A program made the position numbers and the translations under genes. This document shows, one piece after another, positions 44,763-52,350 of a DNA stretch of 59,054 bases. The notes under the pieces were generated by a model, which saw only the letters and a program-made list of their open reading frames with translations, was not told the DNA's origin and searched no databases. The stretch spans positions 2,289,517 through 2,348,570 of the forward strand of contig NZ_CP017675.1 in the NCBI RefSeq assembly GCF_001870225.1, in the 5' to 3' direction. Source of the stretch: Gloeomargarita lithophora Alchichica-D10. Its GTDB lineage: Bacteria; Cyanobacteriota; Cyanobacteriia; Gloeomargaritales; Gloeomargaritaceae. Positions within the stretch are counted from its first letter, which is position 1; each line of letters begins with the position of its first letter.

Positions 44763-44872
44763 GGACACCTCTATTTATTTGCACTAACAGAAAGTTATCT
44801 CGCTGGAATGCCAGTATTACTGAGAACCAGGGACGGGGGCGGTGCCCCTGCGACCTATTTTTAGAGGTGTCC
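44763..44872. mobile_element. Type A element in the DUF29 array, copy 1
   Basis: 110 bases, GGACACCTCTATTTATTTGC to TTTTTAGAGGTGTCC, with core GGGGGCGGTGCCCCTGCGAC. Differs from copy 2 at 45805-45914 by perhaps one base. Confidence 0.92.
44766..44771 (-). promoter_or_regulatory. Ribosome binding site of DUF29 gene 1 inside the element
   Basis: GAGGTG on the minus strand, 7 bases before the ATG at 44758. It is part of the terminal inverted repeat of the adjacent element. Confidence 0.75.
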
Positions 44873-44877
44873 AATTG

Positions 44878-45336
44878 CTACTCCCAAAATATATCATTTA
44901 ACAACTGTTCAGAGTCAGTGGGAAATGGGCAAATTTCAGGAAATGGATAACTTTGATAATCAGGATTTTCTTTTAATAATAGTAATGCGTCTTGATAGCA
45001 TTCATCAATAATTTGCTGGACATATATTTTTAAGCTGGGTACATCTTCGAGTAATTTTTTAATTTCTTTTTGATTACGTCTAATGGTATCTGTCCAGCCT
45101 CGATAATCCTGAATCAAGTCAGTAAAACATCGCTTCAAACTATGTTCAAACAAGGTGGTTAAACGATTGTACAATTCCCGTTTATCGCTTCTCCCCAAGC
45201 TCTCTACCTCCTCGATTAGATTAGGTAAATCCAGATGTTGAAAATCTTGTTTTTGCAATAAAATTGCCGTCTGCTCTAGCCACAAAGCAAAATCCGTTTC
45301 GTACAGTTCACGCATGGTTAATTTTGATTCTTTCAT
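44878..45336 (-). CDS. DUF29-family protein (array member 2)
   Basis: About 152 residues from the ATG at 45336; the frame opens with a TTG at 45351. The GGAAG ribosome site is built from the last codons and stop of member 3, so the two are co-translated. RELYETDFALWLEQTAILLQ and DLPNLIEEVESLGRSDKREL match the other members; it ends FPTDSEQLLNDIFWE. In the middle it carries DYRGWTDTIRRNQKEIKKLL, closer to member 5 than to 3 and 4. Confidence 0.85.
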   Translation of the reverse strand: MKESKLTMRELYETDFALWLEQTAILLQKQDFQHLDLPNLIEEVESLGRSDKRELYNRLTTLFEHSLKRCFTDLIQDYRGWTDTIRRNQKEIKKLLEDVPSLKIYVQQIIDECYQDALLLLKENPDYQSYPFPEICPFPTDSEQLLNDIFWE

Positions 45337-45341
45337 TACAG

Positions 45342-45800
45342 TTACTTCCAAAAAATATCATTTAACAACCGTTCGACATCGGTAGGAAATGGACAATTTT
45401 TAGGGAATGAGTAGTTTTGATAATCTAAATTTACTACTAACCGTCTTTTTGCCATTCTATAGCAATTATCAAAAACTTCTGACCAATAGCGTTTCAAGCT
45501 GGGAGAATCTTCTAGGCAAATTTTTAATTCATCCTGCTCTCTAACAATAGTTTCTTCCCACCCCCGATAATCATAAGGGCTGTCCACATATTTTCTTTTT
45601 AAGGCGTGTTCCAACAGGGTAGTCAATCTACTTTGTAATTCATGCTTTTGACTTTTGCCCAAACTCTCTACCTCCTCAATTAAATTGGGTAAATCTAGGT
45701 GCTGAAAGTCCTGTTTTTGTAGCAAAATTGCCGTCTGCTCTAACCACAGAGCAAAATCAGTTTCGTATAATTCACTCATGGTTAATTTTAAGTCTTTCAT
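45342..45800 (-). CDS. DUF29-family protein (array member 3)
   Basis: About 152 residues from the ATG at 45800. MSELYETDFALWLEQTAILL, then HALKRKYVDSPYDYRGWEET and FPTDVERLLNDIFWK. Most similar to member 4 in the central region (REQDELK...EDSPSLKRYW, VFDNCYRMAKRRLV). Its ribosome site (GAGGTG) lies in the element at 45805-45914. First gene of the repeated pair 3-2. Confidence 0.85.
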   Translation of the reverse strand: MKDLKLTMSELYETDFALWLEQTAILLQKQDFQHLDLPNLIEEVESLGKSQKHELQSRLTTLLEHALKRKYVDSPYDYRGWEETIVREQDELKICLEDSPSLKRYWSEVFDNCYRMAKRRLVVNLDYQNYSFPKNCPFPTDVERLLNDIFWK

Positions 45801-45804
45801 CACA

Positions 45805-45914
45805 GGACACCTCTATTTGTTTGCACTAACAGAAAGTTATCTCGCTGGAATGCCAGTATTACTGAGAACCAGGGACGGGGGCGGTGCCCCTGCGACCTAT
45901 TTTTAGAGGTGTCC
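45805..45914. mobile_element. Type A element in the DUF29 array, copy 2
   Basis: 110 bases, GGACACCTCTATTTGTTTGC to TTTTTAGAGGTGTCC. Near-identical to the copy at 44763-44872 and placed the same way between DUF29 genes, 1042 bases away. Confidence 0.92.
45808..45813 (-). promoter_or_regulatory. Ribosome binding site of DUF29 gene 3 inside the element
   Basis: GAGGTG on the minus strand, 7 bases before the ATG at 45800, within the terminal repeat of the type A element. Same arrangement as at 44766-44771. Confidence 0.75.
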
Positions 45915-45919
45915 AACTG

Positions 45920-46378
45920 CTACTCCCAAAATATATCATTTAACAACTGTTCAGAATCAGTAGGAAATGGGCAGGTTTCAGACAAGGCATATTTTCTATA
46001 ATCCGAGTTAGCCACCAATCGTCTTTTGGCTAATTGATAACAACTATCGAAAACTTCCAGCCAGTAGCCTTGTAAACTTGGCGAGTCAGCGAGGATGTTT
46101 TTTAATTCATCCTGTTCCCTGAGTATTGTTTCTTCCCAGCCTCGATAATTGTAGGAACTATTCACATACTTTCTTTTTAAGACGTGTTCTAATAGGGTAG
46201 TCAATCTACTTTTTAATTCTCGTCTATCTCTGCCAGCCAAACCCTCTACCTCCTCGATTAAATTAGCTAAATCTAGGTGCTGAAAGTCTTGAGCTTTTAA
46301 TAATTTAGCCGTTTGTTCTAGCCACAGAGCAAAATCAGTTTCGTATAATTCACTCATGGTTAATTTTAATTCTTTCAT
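45920..46378 (-). CDS. DUF29-family protein (array member 4)
   Basis: About 152 residues from the ATG at 46378 (TTG at 46393 opens the frame). The ribosome site GGGAG is the end of member 5. MSELYETDFALWLEQTAKLL, VEGLAGRDRRELKSRLTTLL, and FPTDSEQLLNDIFWE. The AGRDRREL phrase is shared with member 5 and replaces the GKSxKRxL of members 1 to 3. Confidence 0.85.
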   Translation of the reverse strand: MKELKLTMSELYETDFALWLEQTAKLLKAQDFQHLDLANLIEEVEGLAGRDRRELKSRLTTLLEHVLKRKYVNSSYNYRGWEETILREQDELKNILADSPSLQGYWLEVFDSCYQLAKRRLVANSDYRKYALSETCPFPTDSEQLLNDIFWE

Positions 46379-46383
46379 TACAA

Positions 46384-46836
46384 CTACTCCCAAAATATAT
46401 CATTTAACAACTGTTCAATATCAGTAGGAAATGGACATGATTTAGGAAAATCTATGTCATGTTCTATCGTGACAATGGCGAGTGCATCCCCATAGCATTC
46501 ATCTATACAAAGTAGAAAGTAACTTTCTAAACTGGGGGAGTCTTTAAGTAATTTATTGATTTCAATTTGTGTGCGTTTGATGGTGCTTGCCCATCCCCGA
46601 TAGTCATAGGGGTTATCCACATATTTTCTTTTGAGGGCGTGTTCAAATAGGGTGGTTAATCTACTTTGTAATTCTCGTCTATCTCTGCCAGCTAAACCCT
46701 CTACCTCCTCGATTAAATTAACTAAATCAAGATGCTGAAAATCCTGTTTTTGCAATAAAATTACCGTTTGTTCTAGCCAACGGTAATAGTCGGTGTCATA
46801 CAGAGTTGTTAATTCGGAAGCAGGCTGGAATTGCAT
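46384..46836 (-). CDS. DUF29-family protein (array member 5)
   Basis: About 150 residues from the ATG at 46836; the frame extends to 46884 into the mrp gene end, but MQFQPASELTTLYDTDYYRW is the better start. It has a different N-terminus (TLYDTDYYRWLEQTVILLQK) but the usual DLVNLIEEVEGLAGRDRREL and LLNDIFWE. First gene of the array in the direction of transcription, 45 bases after the mrp stop, so the array may be read from the mrp transcript. Confidence 0.85.
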   Translation of the reverse strand: MQFQPASELTTLYDTDYYRWLEQTVILLQKQDFQHLDLVNLIEEVEGLAGRDRRELQSRLTTLFEHALKRKYVDNPYDYRGWASTIKRTQIEINKLLKDSPSLESYFLLCIDECYGDALAIVTIEHDIDFPKSCPFPTDIEQLLNDIFWE

Positions 46837-46880
46837 GGCTCTACGGGCTTTATTCCCATTGTAACCCCTCCCAATGAGCG

Positions 46881-47957
46881 TCAATCTGCTGTCAAGGCCA
46901 AGACCGACACCCGCGCCGCTACCCGCCCCGCCAATTCCCGCAGTGCCACCGCTGAGGCCAATTCCGGTTCAGAAACCACCACCGGAGTTCCCACATCCCC
47001 ACCCACCCGCACGGGCAGTTCTAAAGGAATTTGTCCCAACAATGGTACGCCCAAACTCTTTGCTAACTGGGTGCCGCCGCCGGTTCCGAAAATGGCATAG
47101 CGTTTGTCGGGGGCATCCGGGGGAATGAAATAACTCATGTTTTCCACCACCCCCAGCACCGGCACTCCCAACTGGCGAAACATCTCCAACCCCCGGCGAG
47201 CATCGGCCACGGATACGGTTTGGGGCGTAGTGACAATGACTGCACCGGCCATCGGCACCGCCTGCGCCAAGGTCAACTGGGCATCCCCGGTGCCGGGGGG
47301 TAAGTCCACCAGCAAATAATCCAATTCGCCCCATTGCACCTGGTAAAGAAATTGGCGAATCACCCCGTTGAGCATCGGCCCGCGCCAAATAATCGGTTGG
47401 GTGGGGGTCACCAAAAAGGCCATGGATACCAACTTCACCCCATGATTTTCCGCCGGGGTAAGGACTTCCCCCTGGGGACTGTCGGCCACCACCAGCCGTT
47501 GTTGACTCACCCCCAACATGATCGGGTCATTGGGGCCGTAAATATCCGCATCCAGCAGACCCACCCGGGCGCCGGTTTGCGCCAAGGCCACCGCCACATT
47601 CACCGCTACGGTGCTTTTGCCGACCCCGCCTTTGCCACTGGCAATCGCCACGATATTCCGCACCCCCGGTACCCCCTGGCGTTGGGGGAGGGATTTTTGC
47701 TGGGGCGTTTCCGCCGTGGTGACAATTTCCACCTGCTCAATCCCGGGTAAAGCTAACACCGCCTGCCGACAGTCCTCTTCGATAAATTGCCGCAGGGGAC
47801 AAGCCGGGGTGGTCAACACCAAATTAAACGACACCCGCCCCGCTTCTATCTGTACCCGGCGGATCATATTCAATTCCACCAAACTACGTTGGAGTTCCGG
47901 GTCTTGCACCGGACGCAATACCTCCAGCACCTGTTGGGGGGTGACCGACTGGCTCAT
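46881..47957 (-). CDS. mrp: Mrp/ApbC-type P-loop iron-sulfur carrier
   Basis: About 358 residues from the ATG at 47957 (GAGAGA site upstream; the frame opens at 47996). N-terminal MIP18-like domain (QQVLEVLRPVQDPELQRSLV), then the deviant Walker A IASGKGGVGKSTVAVN, LLDADIYGPNDPIMLG and DYLLVDLPPGTGDAQLTL. The Cys-X-X-Cys found in enteric ApbC after ENMSYF is absent (ENMSYFIPPDAPDKRY), the same as I recall for cyanobacterial and plastid HCF101-type relatives. It carries 4Fe-4S clusters, in plastids towards photosystem I. Confidence 0.9.
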   Translation of the reverse strand: MSQSVTPQQVLEVLRPVQDPELQRSLVELNMIRRVQIEAGRVSFNLVLTTPACPLRQFIEEDCRQAVLALPGIEQVEIVTTAETPQQKSLPQRQGVPGVRNIVAIASGKGGVGKSTVAVNVAVALAQTGARVGLLDADIYGPNDPIMLGVSQQRLVVADSPQGEVLTPAENHGVKLVSMAFLVTPTQPIIWRGPMLNGVIRQFLYQVQWGELDYLLVDLPPGTGDAQLTLAQAVPMAGAVIVTTPQTVSVADARRGLEMFRQLGVPVLGVVENMSYFIPPDAPDKRYAIFGTGGGTQLAKSLGVPLLGQIPLELPVRVGGDVGTPVVVSEPELASAVALRELAGRVAARVSVLALTAD

Positions 47958-48002
47958 AAAATTCTCTCGTTTTCTCGTCCTCTCTCCATTGGGCATGGTA
48001 AC

Positions 48003-48623
48003 CTACTTATCCCCCCGGTGCAGGCTGAATTGGGCACGGGCTTGCACCACCGGGTCTTCATCCTGGGTAAAACCCTGCAAAAGGGCATCCCGGCGGGGTT
48101 GCAAAAAAGCCGGTACATCCCCTGATTGCCACAATTCCAAGGCCACAATCACCCCATAACGAATCCCCCACTCCCCATCCCGGCTTAAATCTTCTAGGGT
48201 CTGCAGTACCTGGGTCTGCGCCGCTGTCGGTTGCGCCAGATCAGACCAGATTATCATCCCCAACCCCCGCAGAGCCGCCCGCCGCACACTGGGGGCAAAA
48301 TCCGACCGTGCCGCCTCTTGCAGTACGCCCAACGCCTGGGGGTCGCCAATTTGCGCCAAAACCCGCAGGGCATAGGCTCTGGCTCCGTAATTGTACCCAT
48401 CCAACCGTGCCAGCAGTTCCGGCACCGCCCGCCGTCCCGCCCGGATTAACCCCTGAACGGCCACCTGTGCCGCCGCCGGGTTGTTGTACCCCAACACCTC
48501 AATCAACCCAGAAATCGCCTCCGGCTGGTCGCTGTGGGGGATTAACTCCTGTACCGCCGCCAGCAAGTCCGCTGGGGATGTAGCCTTTTGCAACCGTCGG
48601 GTCAATTCTGACAATTGGGGCAT
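48003..48623 (-). CDS. cpcF: Phycocyanobilin lyase subunit CpcF
   Basis: 206 residues of HEAT-like repeats. Characteristic phrases are AISGLIEVLGYNNPAAAQVA, LLARLDGYNYGARAYALRVL, QIGDPQALGVLQEAARSDFA and PSVRRAALRGLG. The GYNNP and YNYGARAYA motifs are typical of CpcF, which with CpcE attaches phycocyanobilin to the phycocyanin alpha subunit. cpcE and the cpcBA genes are not in the window, so it is separated from its usual partners. It reads into mrp, 45 bases between. Confidence 0.8.
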   Translation of the reverse strand: MPQLSELTRRLQKATSPADLLAAVQELIPHSDQPEAISGLIEVLGYNNPAAAQVAVQGLIRAGRRAVPELLARLDGYNYGARAYALRVLAQIGDPQALGVLQEAARSDFAPSVRRAALRGLGMIIWSDLAQPTAAQTQVLQTLEDLSRDGEWGIRYGVIVALELWQSGDVPAFLQPRRDALLQGFTQDEDPVVQARAQFSLHRGDK

Positions 48624-48741
48624 ATCGGCAGTTCCACGGTTTCTGACGGCATCTCTAATCTATGACATGGGGGCAAGGGGTTGTTCAGCACCCCCTGATA
48701 AATCGTTTAAGATCAGCCGTGGGGTTCAGGGAGCGCTCAAC

Positions 48742-49980
48742 ATGGCGAATGGGATGACCAACACAGCCATTCTCATCGTGGATGATGACCCCATTACCCT
48801 CAATTTATTGCAAAAATATCTCATCTACCAAGGTTATCAAGTCGGTGCCTTTGCCACGCCGGAAACTGCGCTCACCGCTTTGCAGGAGCAGACCTGGGAT
48901 TTGGTGTTATTGGATTGGTTATTACCGGGCATGACGGGTTTGCAACTGCTCCAACAACTCCGTCAAACCTACCCGCCGGGGGTATTGCCCGTGATTATGA
49001 TTACCGCCCGGGAGGATAGTGCCGATATGGTCACCGCCCTGCACGCCGGAGCCAATGACTATATTGTAAAACCTTTGAATTTACCCATAGTTGTGGCGCG
49101 CATCCAAGCCCAGTTGGCGACCGTGCGGAGCCTCAGTCCACCCACCACTTCCCGATTGGGGGGACGGTACCAAATTCAAAGTCCGTTGGGGGCAGGCGGC
49201 TTTGGTTGTACCTATCTTGCCCAGGATTTGCACCGTCCCGGCACCCCCTTGTGTGTGGTGAAACAATTGTTGGCGATGTCTGTTAATGAATCAGAAAAAT
49301 TGCTCCGGGCACGGCATCTCTTTCACCGAGAAGCACAGGCTTTAGAAACCCTGGGACATTACAAATATATCCCCCGTTTACTGGCCTATTTTGAGCAGGA
49401 TGGAGAATTTTATTTAGTCGAAGAATATATCCAAGGTCAATCCCTAAAAGAGCAATTTACCAGCGGGAAAATTTGGTCGCTTTTAGAAGTTTTTAGCTTT
49501 TTGAAAAATCTCTTAAAAACCCTAAAATTTATCCACCGTCATCAAGTTATTCATCGGGATATTAAACCGGATAATATTATTTATGAACAGGCCACCGGCC
49601 ACTATATTTTGATTGATTTTGGGGCGGTGCGAGAAACCCTGCCTGGAGCCGACCCGGATACCGCCACTATTTCCATTGGCACCCGGGGCTATGCCCCCCT
49701 GGAGCAACTGCTCGGTTACCCGGAATTTAACAGTGATTTGTATGCCCTGGGGATGGTGACCCTCCAGGCATTGACCGGCTTATCGCCCACGGAATTGCCC
49801 TGGAATCACAACACCGGGGAATTGGATTTGACCGCTTGGCAGACCCCCCAAACCACCCATTTATTGAATATCATTCTAGGTATGACCCGGTATTACCCCC
49901 AGGATCGCTATCCTACGGCGGCGGCGGTATTGAAGGATTTGGGTAAGCTGGAACCGGTCTTGCTGCGGTTGATGGAGTAG
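48742..49980 (+). CDS. Receiver domain fused to a Ser/Thr protein kinase
   Basis: About 412 residues from the ATG at 48742 (GGGAG site upstream). The frame opens much earlier over cpcF, but that part is antisense. Residues 5-125 form a CheY-type receiver: acidic D14-D15-D16, phospho-Asp D58 in LVLLDWLLPGMTGLQ, K110 in YIVKPLN. A Hanks-type kinase follows: Gly loop LGAGGFGCTYLAQD, K174, catalytic HRDIKPDN (H271-D273), metal-binding DFG at 292-294, and GTRGYAPLEQLLG as the activation-segment end. No C-terminal sensor domain. The arrangement would let a histidine kinase control Ser/Thr phosphorylation in one protein; the partner kinase is unknown. Confidence 0.9.
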   Translation: MANGMTNTAILIVDDDPITLNLLQKYLIYQGYQVGAFATPETALTALQEQTWDLVLLDWLLPGMTGLQLLQQLRQTYPPGVLPVIMITAREDSADMVTALHAGANDYIVKPLNLPIVVARIQAQLATVRSLSPPTTSRLGGRYQIQSPLGAGGFGCTYLAQDLHRPGTPLCVVKQLLAMSVNESEKLLRARHLFHREAQALETLGHYKYIPRLLAYFEQDGEFYLVEEYIQGQSLKEQFTSGKIWSLLEVFSFLKNLLKTLKFIHRHQVIHRDIKPDNIIYEQATGHYILIDFGAVRETLPGADPDTATISIGTRGYAPLEQLLGYPEFNSDLYALGMVTLQALTGLSPTELPWNHNTGELDLTAWQTPQTTHLLNIILGMTRYYPQDRYPTAAAVLKDLGKLEPVLLRLME

Positions 49981-50037
49981 TTATACCTCGTGTGGCAACT
50001 TCGATCGTTTCCTAGCCCAACTTAATCTTCTCAGAGA

Positions 50038-50143
50038 TATAGCTAAACACGTAAAGGTTGACATAATAACATGGGTCGCAGGGCACCGCCCCGCATTGGT
50101 TTTCCGAAATCTTGAGACGACAACCTTACTCTACTTAGCTATA
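50038..50143. mobile_element. Type D element, copy 1
   Basis: Ends TATAGCTAAACACGTAAAGG and TTAGCTATA (inverted), core GGTCGCAGGGCACCGCCCCG, shared with types A and B. It provides the last codons and stop of the LysR remnant next to it. Confidence 0.8.
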
Positions 50144-50336
50144 GTGTTGATTACAGTTCTTAACCAACGATTGGCTTCATCTCGATCGCTTAATTTACTC
50201 CAGACCATAGAAACAGACCAATTTGGCAGATCAAGGGGAATGGCAAAAGTTTGAATGGAGAAATGTTTAACCAAATGATTCGCCATACAGGATGGAATTG
50301 CCGCTAAAAGTTCAGAATTAGCGATCGCCCTGGGGA
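50131..50336 (-). pseudogene. LysR-family regulator, C-terminal remnant
   Basis: About 66 codons with no start. Reads IPRAIANSELLAAIPSCMAN, then FAIPLDLPNWSVSMVWSKLS and DRDEANRWLRTVINTI, the end of a LysR effector domain (the D.A..WLR phrase is typical). The upstream part is cut by element C copy 2, beyond which only a few codons fit. The helix-turn-helix domain is missing from the window. The final codons lie inside type D element copy 1. Confidence 0.7.
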
Positions 50337-50338
50337 TA

Positions 50339-50521
50339 GTGGGACTTTATAAGTTTTAAGCCCTAAAACAGGCTCAAGCTCAAGCAAGACAGGCAAAACA
50401 CATCGACAAGGTAAAAATGGCTGGAACCCAGTCGCATCAAGAAAATATGCTGATCGAGGTAAAACAATTGCTGTGTCTAGGTCTGAGGCCGTTTAGGAGC
50501 CAGTTTCTCTCAAAGTCCCAC
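50339..50521. mobile_element. Element C, copy 2 (183 bp)
   Basis: Inverted ends GTGGGACTTT/AAAGTCCCAC, flanked by TA at 50337-50338 and 50522-50523. Same length and almost the same sequence as the copy in the MnmC-like gene, in the same orientation. Confidence 0.92.
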
Positions 50522-50543
50522 TATATCCGTGGCATAAACTAGC

Positions 50544-50647
50544 TATAGCTAAACACGCAAAGGTTGACCTAATCTGGGGCGGAGGGCAACGCCCCGCCCT
50601 GGTTTTTAGGGAATTTTGTGACGACAAGGTTACCATGTTTAGCTATA
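50544..50647. mobile_element. Type D element, copy 2
   Basis: Starts TATAGCTAAACACGCAAAGG, ends TGTTTAGCTATA; core GGCGGAGGGCAACGCCCCGC. Together with copy 1 it brackets the LysR remnant. The remaining bases to 50736 show no gene. Confidence 0.8.
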
Positions 50648-50736
50648 ACATTACATTGGTTCGGTTCTGAATTGATAGAAGTGTCTTTTAGCTAATTATT
50701 CCCATACATCCAACCCTTCAGTTTCAACCTCGTTCC

Positions 50737-52350
50737 TCAAGGACTTGGGCTGGCTTTTTTCAGCAACCAAAAGGGAAAAGTTTGGGTGGGTTCCAGGCGC
50801 ACCCCCTGCACCTCCGGGCGGGCAAAGACAAATTCCCGGCTTTGCCAAACAGGAATGTAGGGCACATCGGCGGCCATGAGTTTTTGTAATTCACCTAATA
50901 AGGCCAACCGTTGGGGGACATTGGTGCTGCGGCGGCTCTGGGCGAGTAAACTATTGGCCTGGGGGCTGTAATAAAATGACCCAAAGGTGCGGCTTGACCC
51001 CTCTAAACACCCCTCGGCGACCGTACCTTTTTGGCAACTCATAAAGGGTTCTAAATAATTATCCGCATCCAAAAAATCCGGATACCAATCCAACAAAAAT
51101 AAGGGATAAATGCCCTTTTCCAGATTTTGATAAGCGGTGGTAGAATCCACCGGCTGGAGGGTCAATTGCAGGGGTAAATCCCGCTCAATGGTCGCTTTAA
51201 TGGTACTAACCACTTGAATATGGCTGGGGATATTACTGCGATACCAGAGGTCAATGCGTGCCGGTTGGGTGAGGCTAATCCCCGCCTTGCTAAGCAATTC
51301 CTTCGCCCTCAGCACCGCTGGCGGCTCCCCGGTTACCCGAAACACCGGCTGATAACCGGGCAAACTACTGGGCACCATACTAAAGGCTGGTTCCACCAAA
51401 TTTTGAAATACCCGCTGTTGCACCAACTCCCGGGGCATGGTCAGGGCAAGGGCTTGGCGCACCTCCTTTTTATCCAGGGGCGGTTGATTGCGGTTCAAGG
51501 TGAGGTAATTGATCCCCGTGCCGTCACTGCTGACCACTTGAATTTCTTGCTGGGCTTGCAGTTGCTTGATTTGCTGGGGTTCGAGGAATTGATAGGCCAC
51601 ATCCACCGCCCCGGTTTGCAGGGCATTGTACAGATTGGCACTGCTGGTCAAAAACTGAATATCCAGATTGGCACTGGCCGGCGGTGTACCCCAATACTGG
51701 GGAAATCGCTTCAATTTGAGGGAATCCGTACCAAAATTCACCAATTGGTAGGAGCCGGTGCCGACAAAAATCCGGGGTTGAAATTGCCCCGCCCCGATGG
51801 TATAAGCCTTGGGGGACACGGCACACAAACCGGAAAAGGCCAGCACACTAGGAAATGGCGCAAAGGGCTTTTGCAGACGAATGGTTAGCTCATACTCCCC
51901 CGTAGCTCGGATGTCCGCCACCACATTTTTCAATAAAAACGCCGGTCGCCCCCCATTCTCCATAAACCGTTGCAGGGAAAACCGCATCGCCTCCGCATTA
52001 AACGGCTCCCCGTCTTGGAATACCACCCCCCGCCGCAAAGGCATCCGGTAGGTCAACCCATCCCCACTCACCTGGGGTAAAGCCGTTGCCAGTTGGGGTT
52101 GTAATGCGGTTGTGCCCGTTTTGTAGGTATAAAGTCGGTCACCCAAGGCCAGCAAAACGTTCCCGGCAAACACCGTGTAGGCATCCGCCGGGTCGAGGGT
52201 ACTTACCTTGGCCGTTGTCCCAATAATGATCTGATTCGGGTCACGCTCCTGGGTAAAAGGCGGCGGCTCCGGTTGGCGACATCCCACTAGCACCAGGGGA
52301 AGCAGCCACCAGAACCACCCGTAACGAACCTTACTTCCGCCCCGGCGCAT
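50737..52350 (-). CDS. Periplasmic solute-binding lipoprotein (peptide/nickel ABC family)
   Basis: About 537 residues from the ATG at 52350, which overlaps the protease gene by 20 bases. The signal peptide ends in a lipobox (LLPLVLVGC), and the family 5 substrate-binding pattern follows: STLDPADAYTVFAGNVLLAL, TYRMPLRRGVVFQDGEPFNA and RQALALTMPRELV. This protein would bind an oligopeptide, nickel-chelate or similar ligand in the periplasm; the permease and ATPase genes are not adjacent, so the ligand is unknown. Cys in FMSCQKGTVAEGCLEG may form a disulfide. Confidence 0.85.
   Translation of the reverse strand: MRRGGSKVRYGWFWWLLPLVLVGCRQPEPPPFTQERDPNQIIIGTTAKVSTLDPADAYTVFAGNVLLALGDRLYTYKTGTTALQPQLATALPQVSGDGLTYRMPLRRGVVFQDGEPFNAEAMRFSLQRFMENGGRPAFLLKNVVADIRATGEYELTIRLQKPFAPFPSVLAFSGLCAVSPKAYTIGAGQFQPRIFVGTGSYQLVNFGTDSLKLKRFPQYWGTPPASANLDIQFLTSSANLYNALQTGAVDVAYQFLEPQQIKQLQAQQEIQVVSSDGTGINYLTLNRNQPPLDKKEVRQALALTMPRELVQQRVFQNLVEPAFSMVPSSLPGYQPVFRVTGEPPAVLRAKELLSKAGISLTQPARIDLWYRSNIPSHIQVVSTIKATIERDLPLQLTLQPVDSTTAYQNLEKGIYPLFLLDWYPDFLDADNYLEPFMSCQKGTVAEGCLEGSSRTFGSFYYSPQANSLLAQSRRSTNVPQRLALLGELQKLMAADVPYIPVWQSREFVFARPEVQGVRLEPTQTFPFWLLKKASPSP

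Noticed and set aside
50131-50336. LysR fragment considered as a functional small protein
   Set aside because: No start codon or DNA-binding domain, and both borders are mobile elements.
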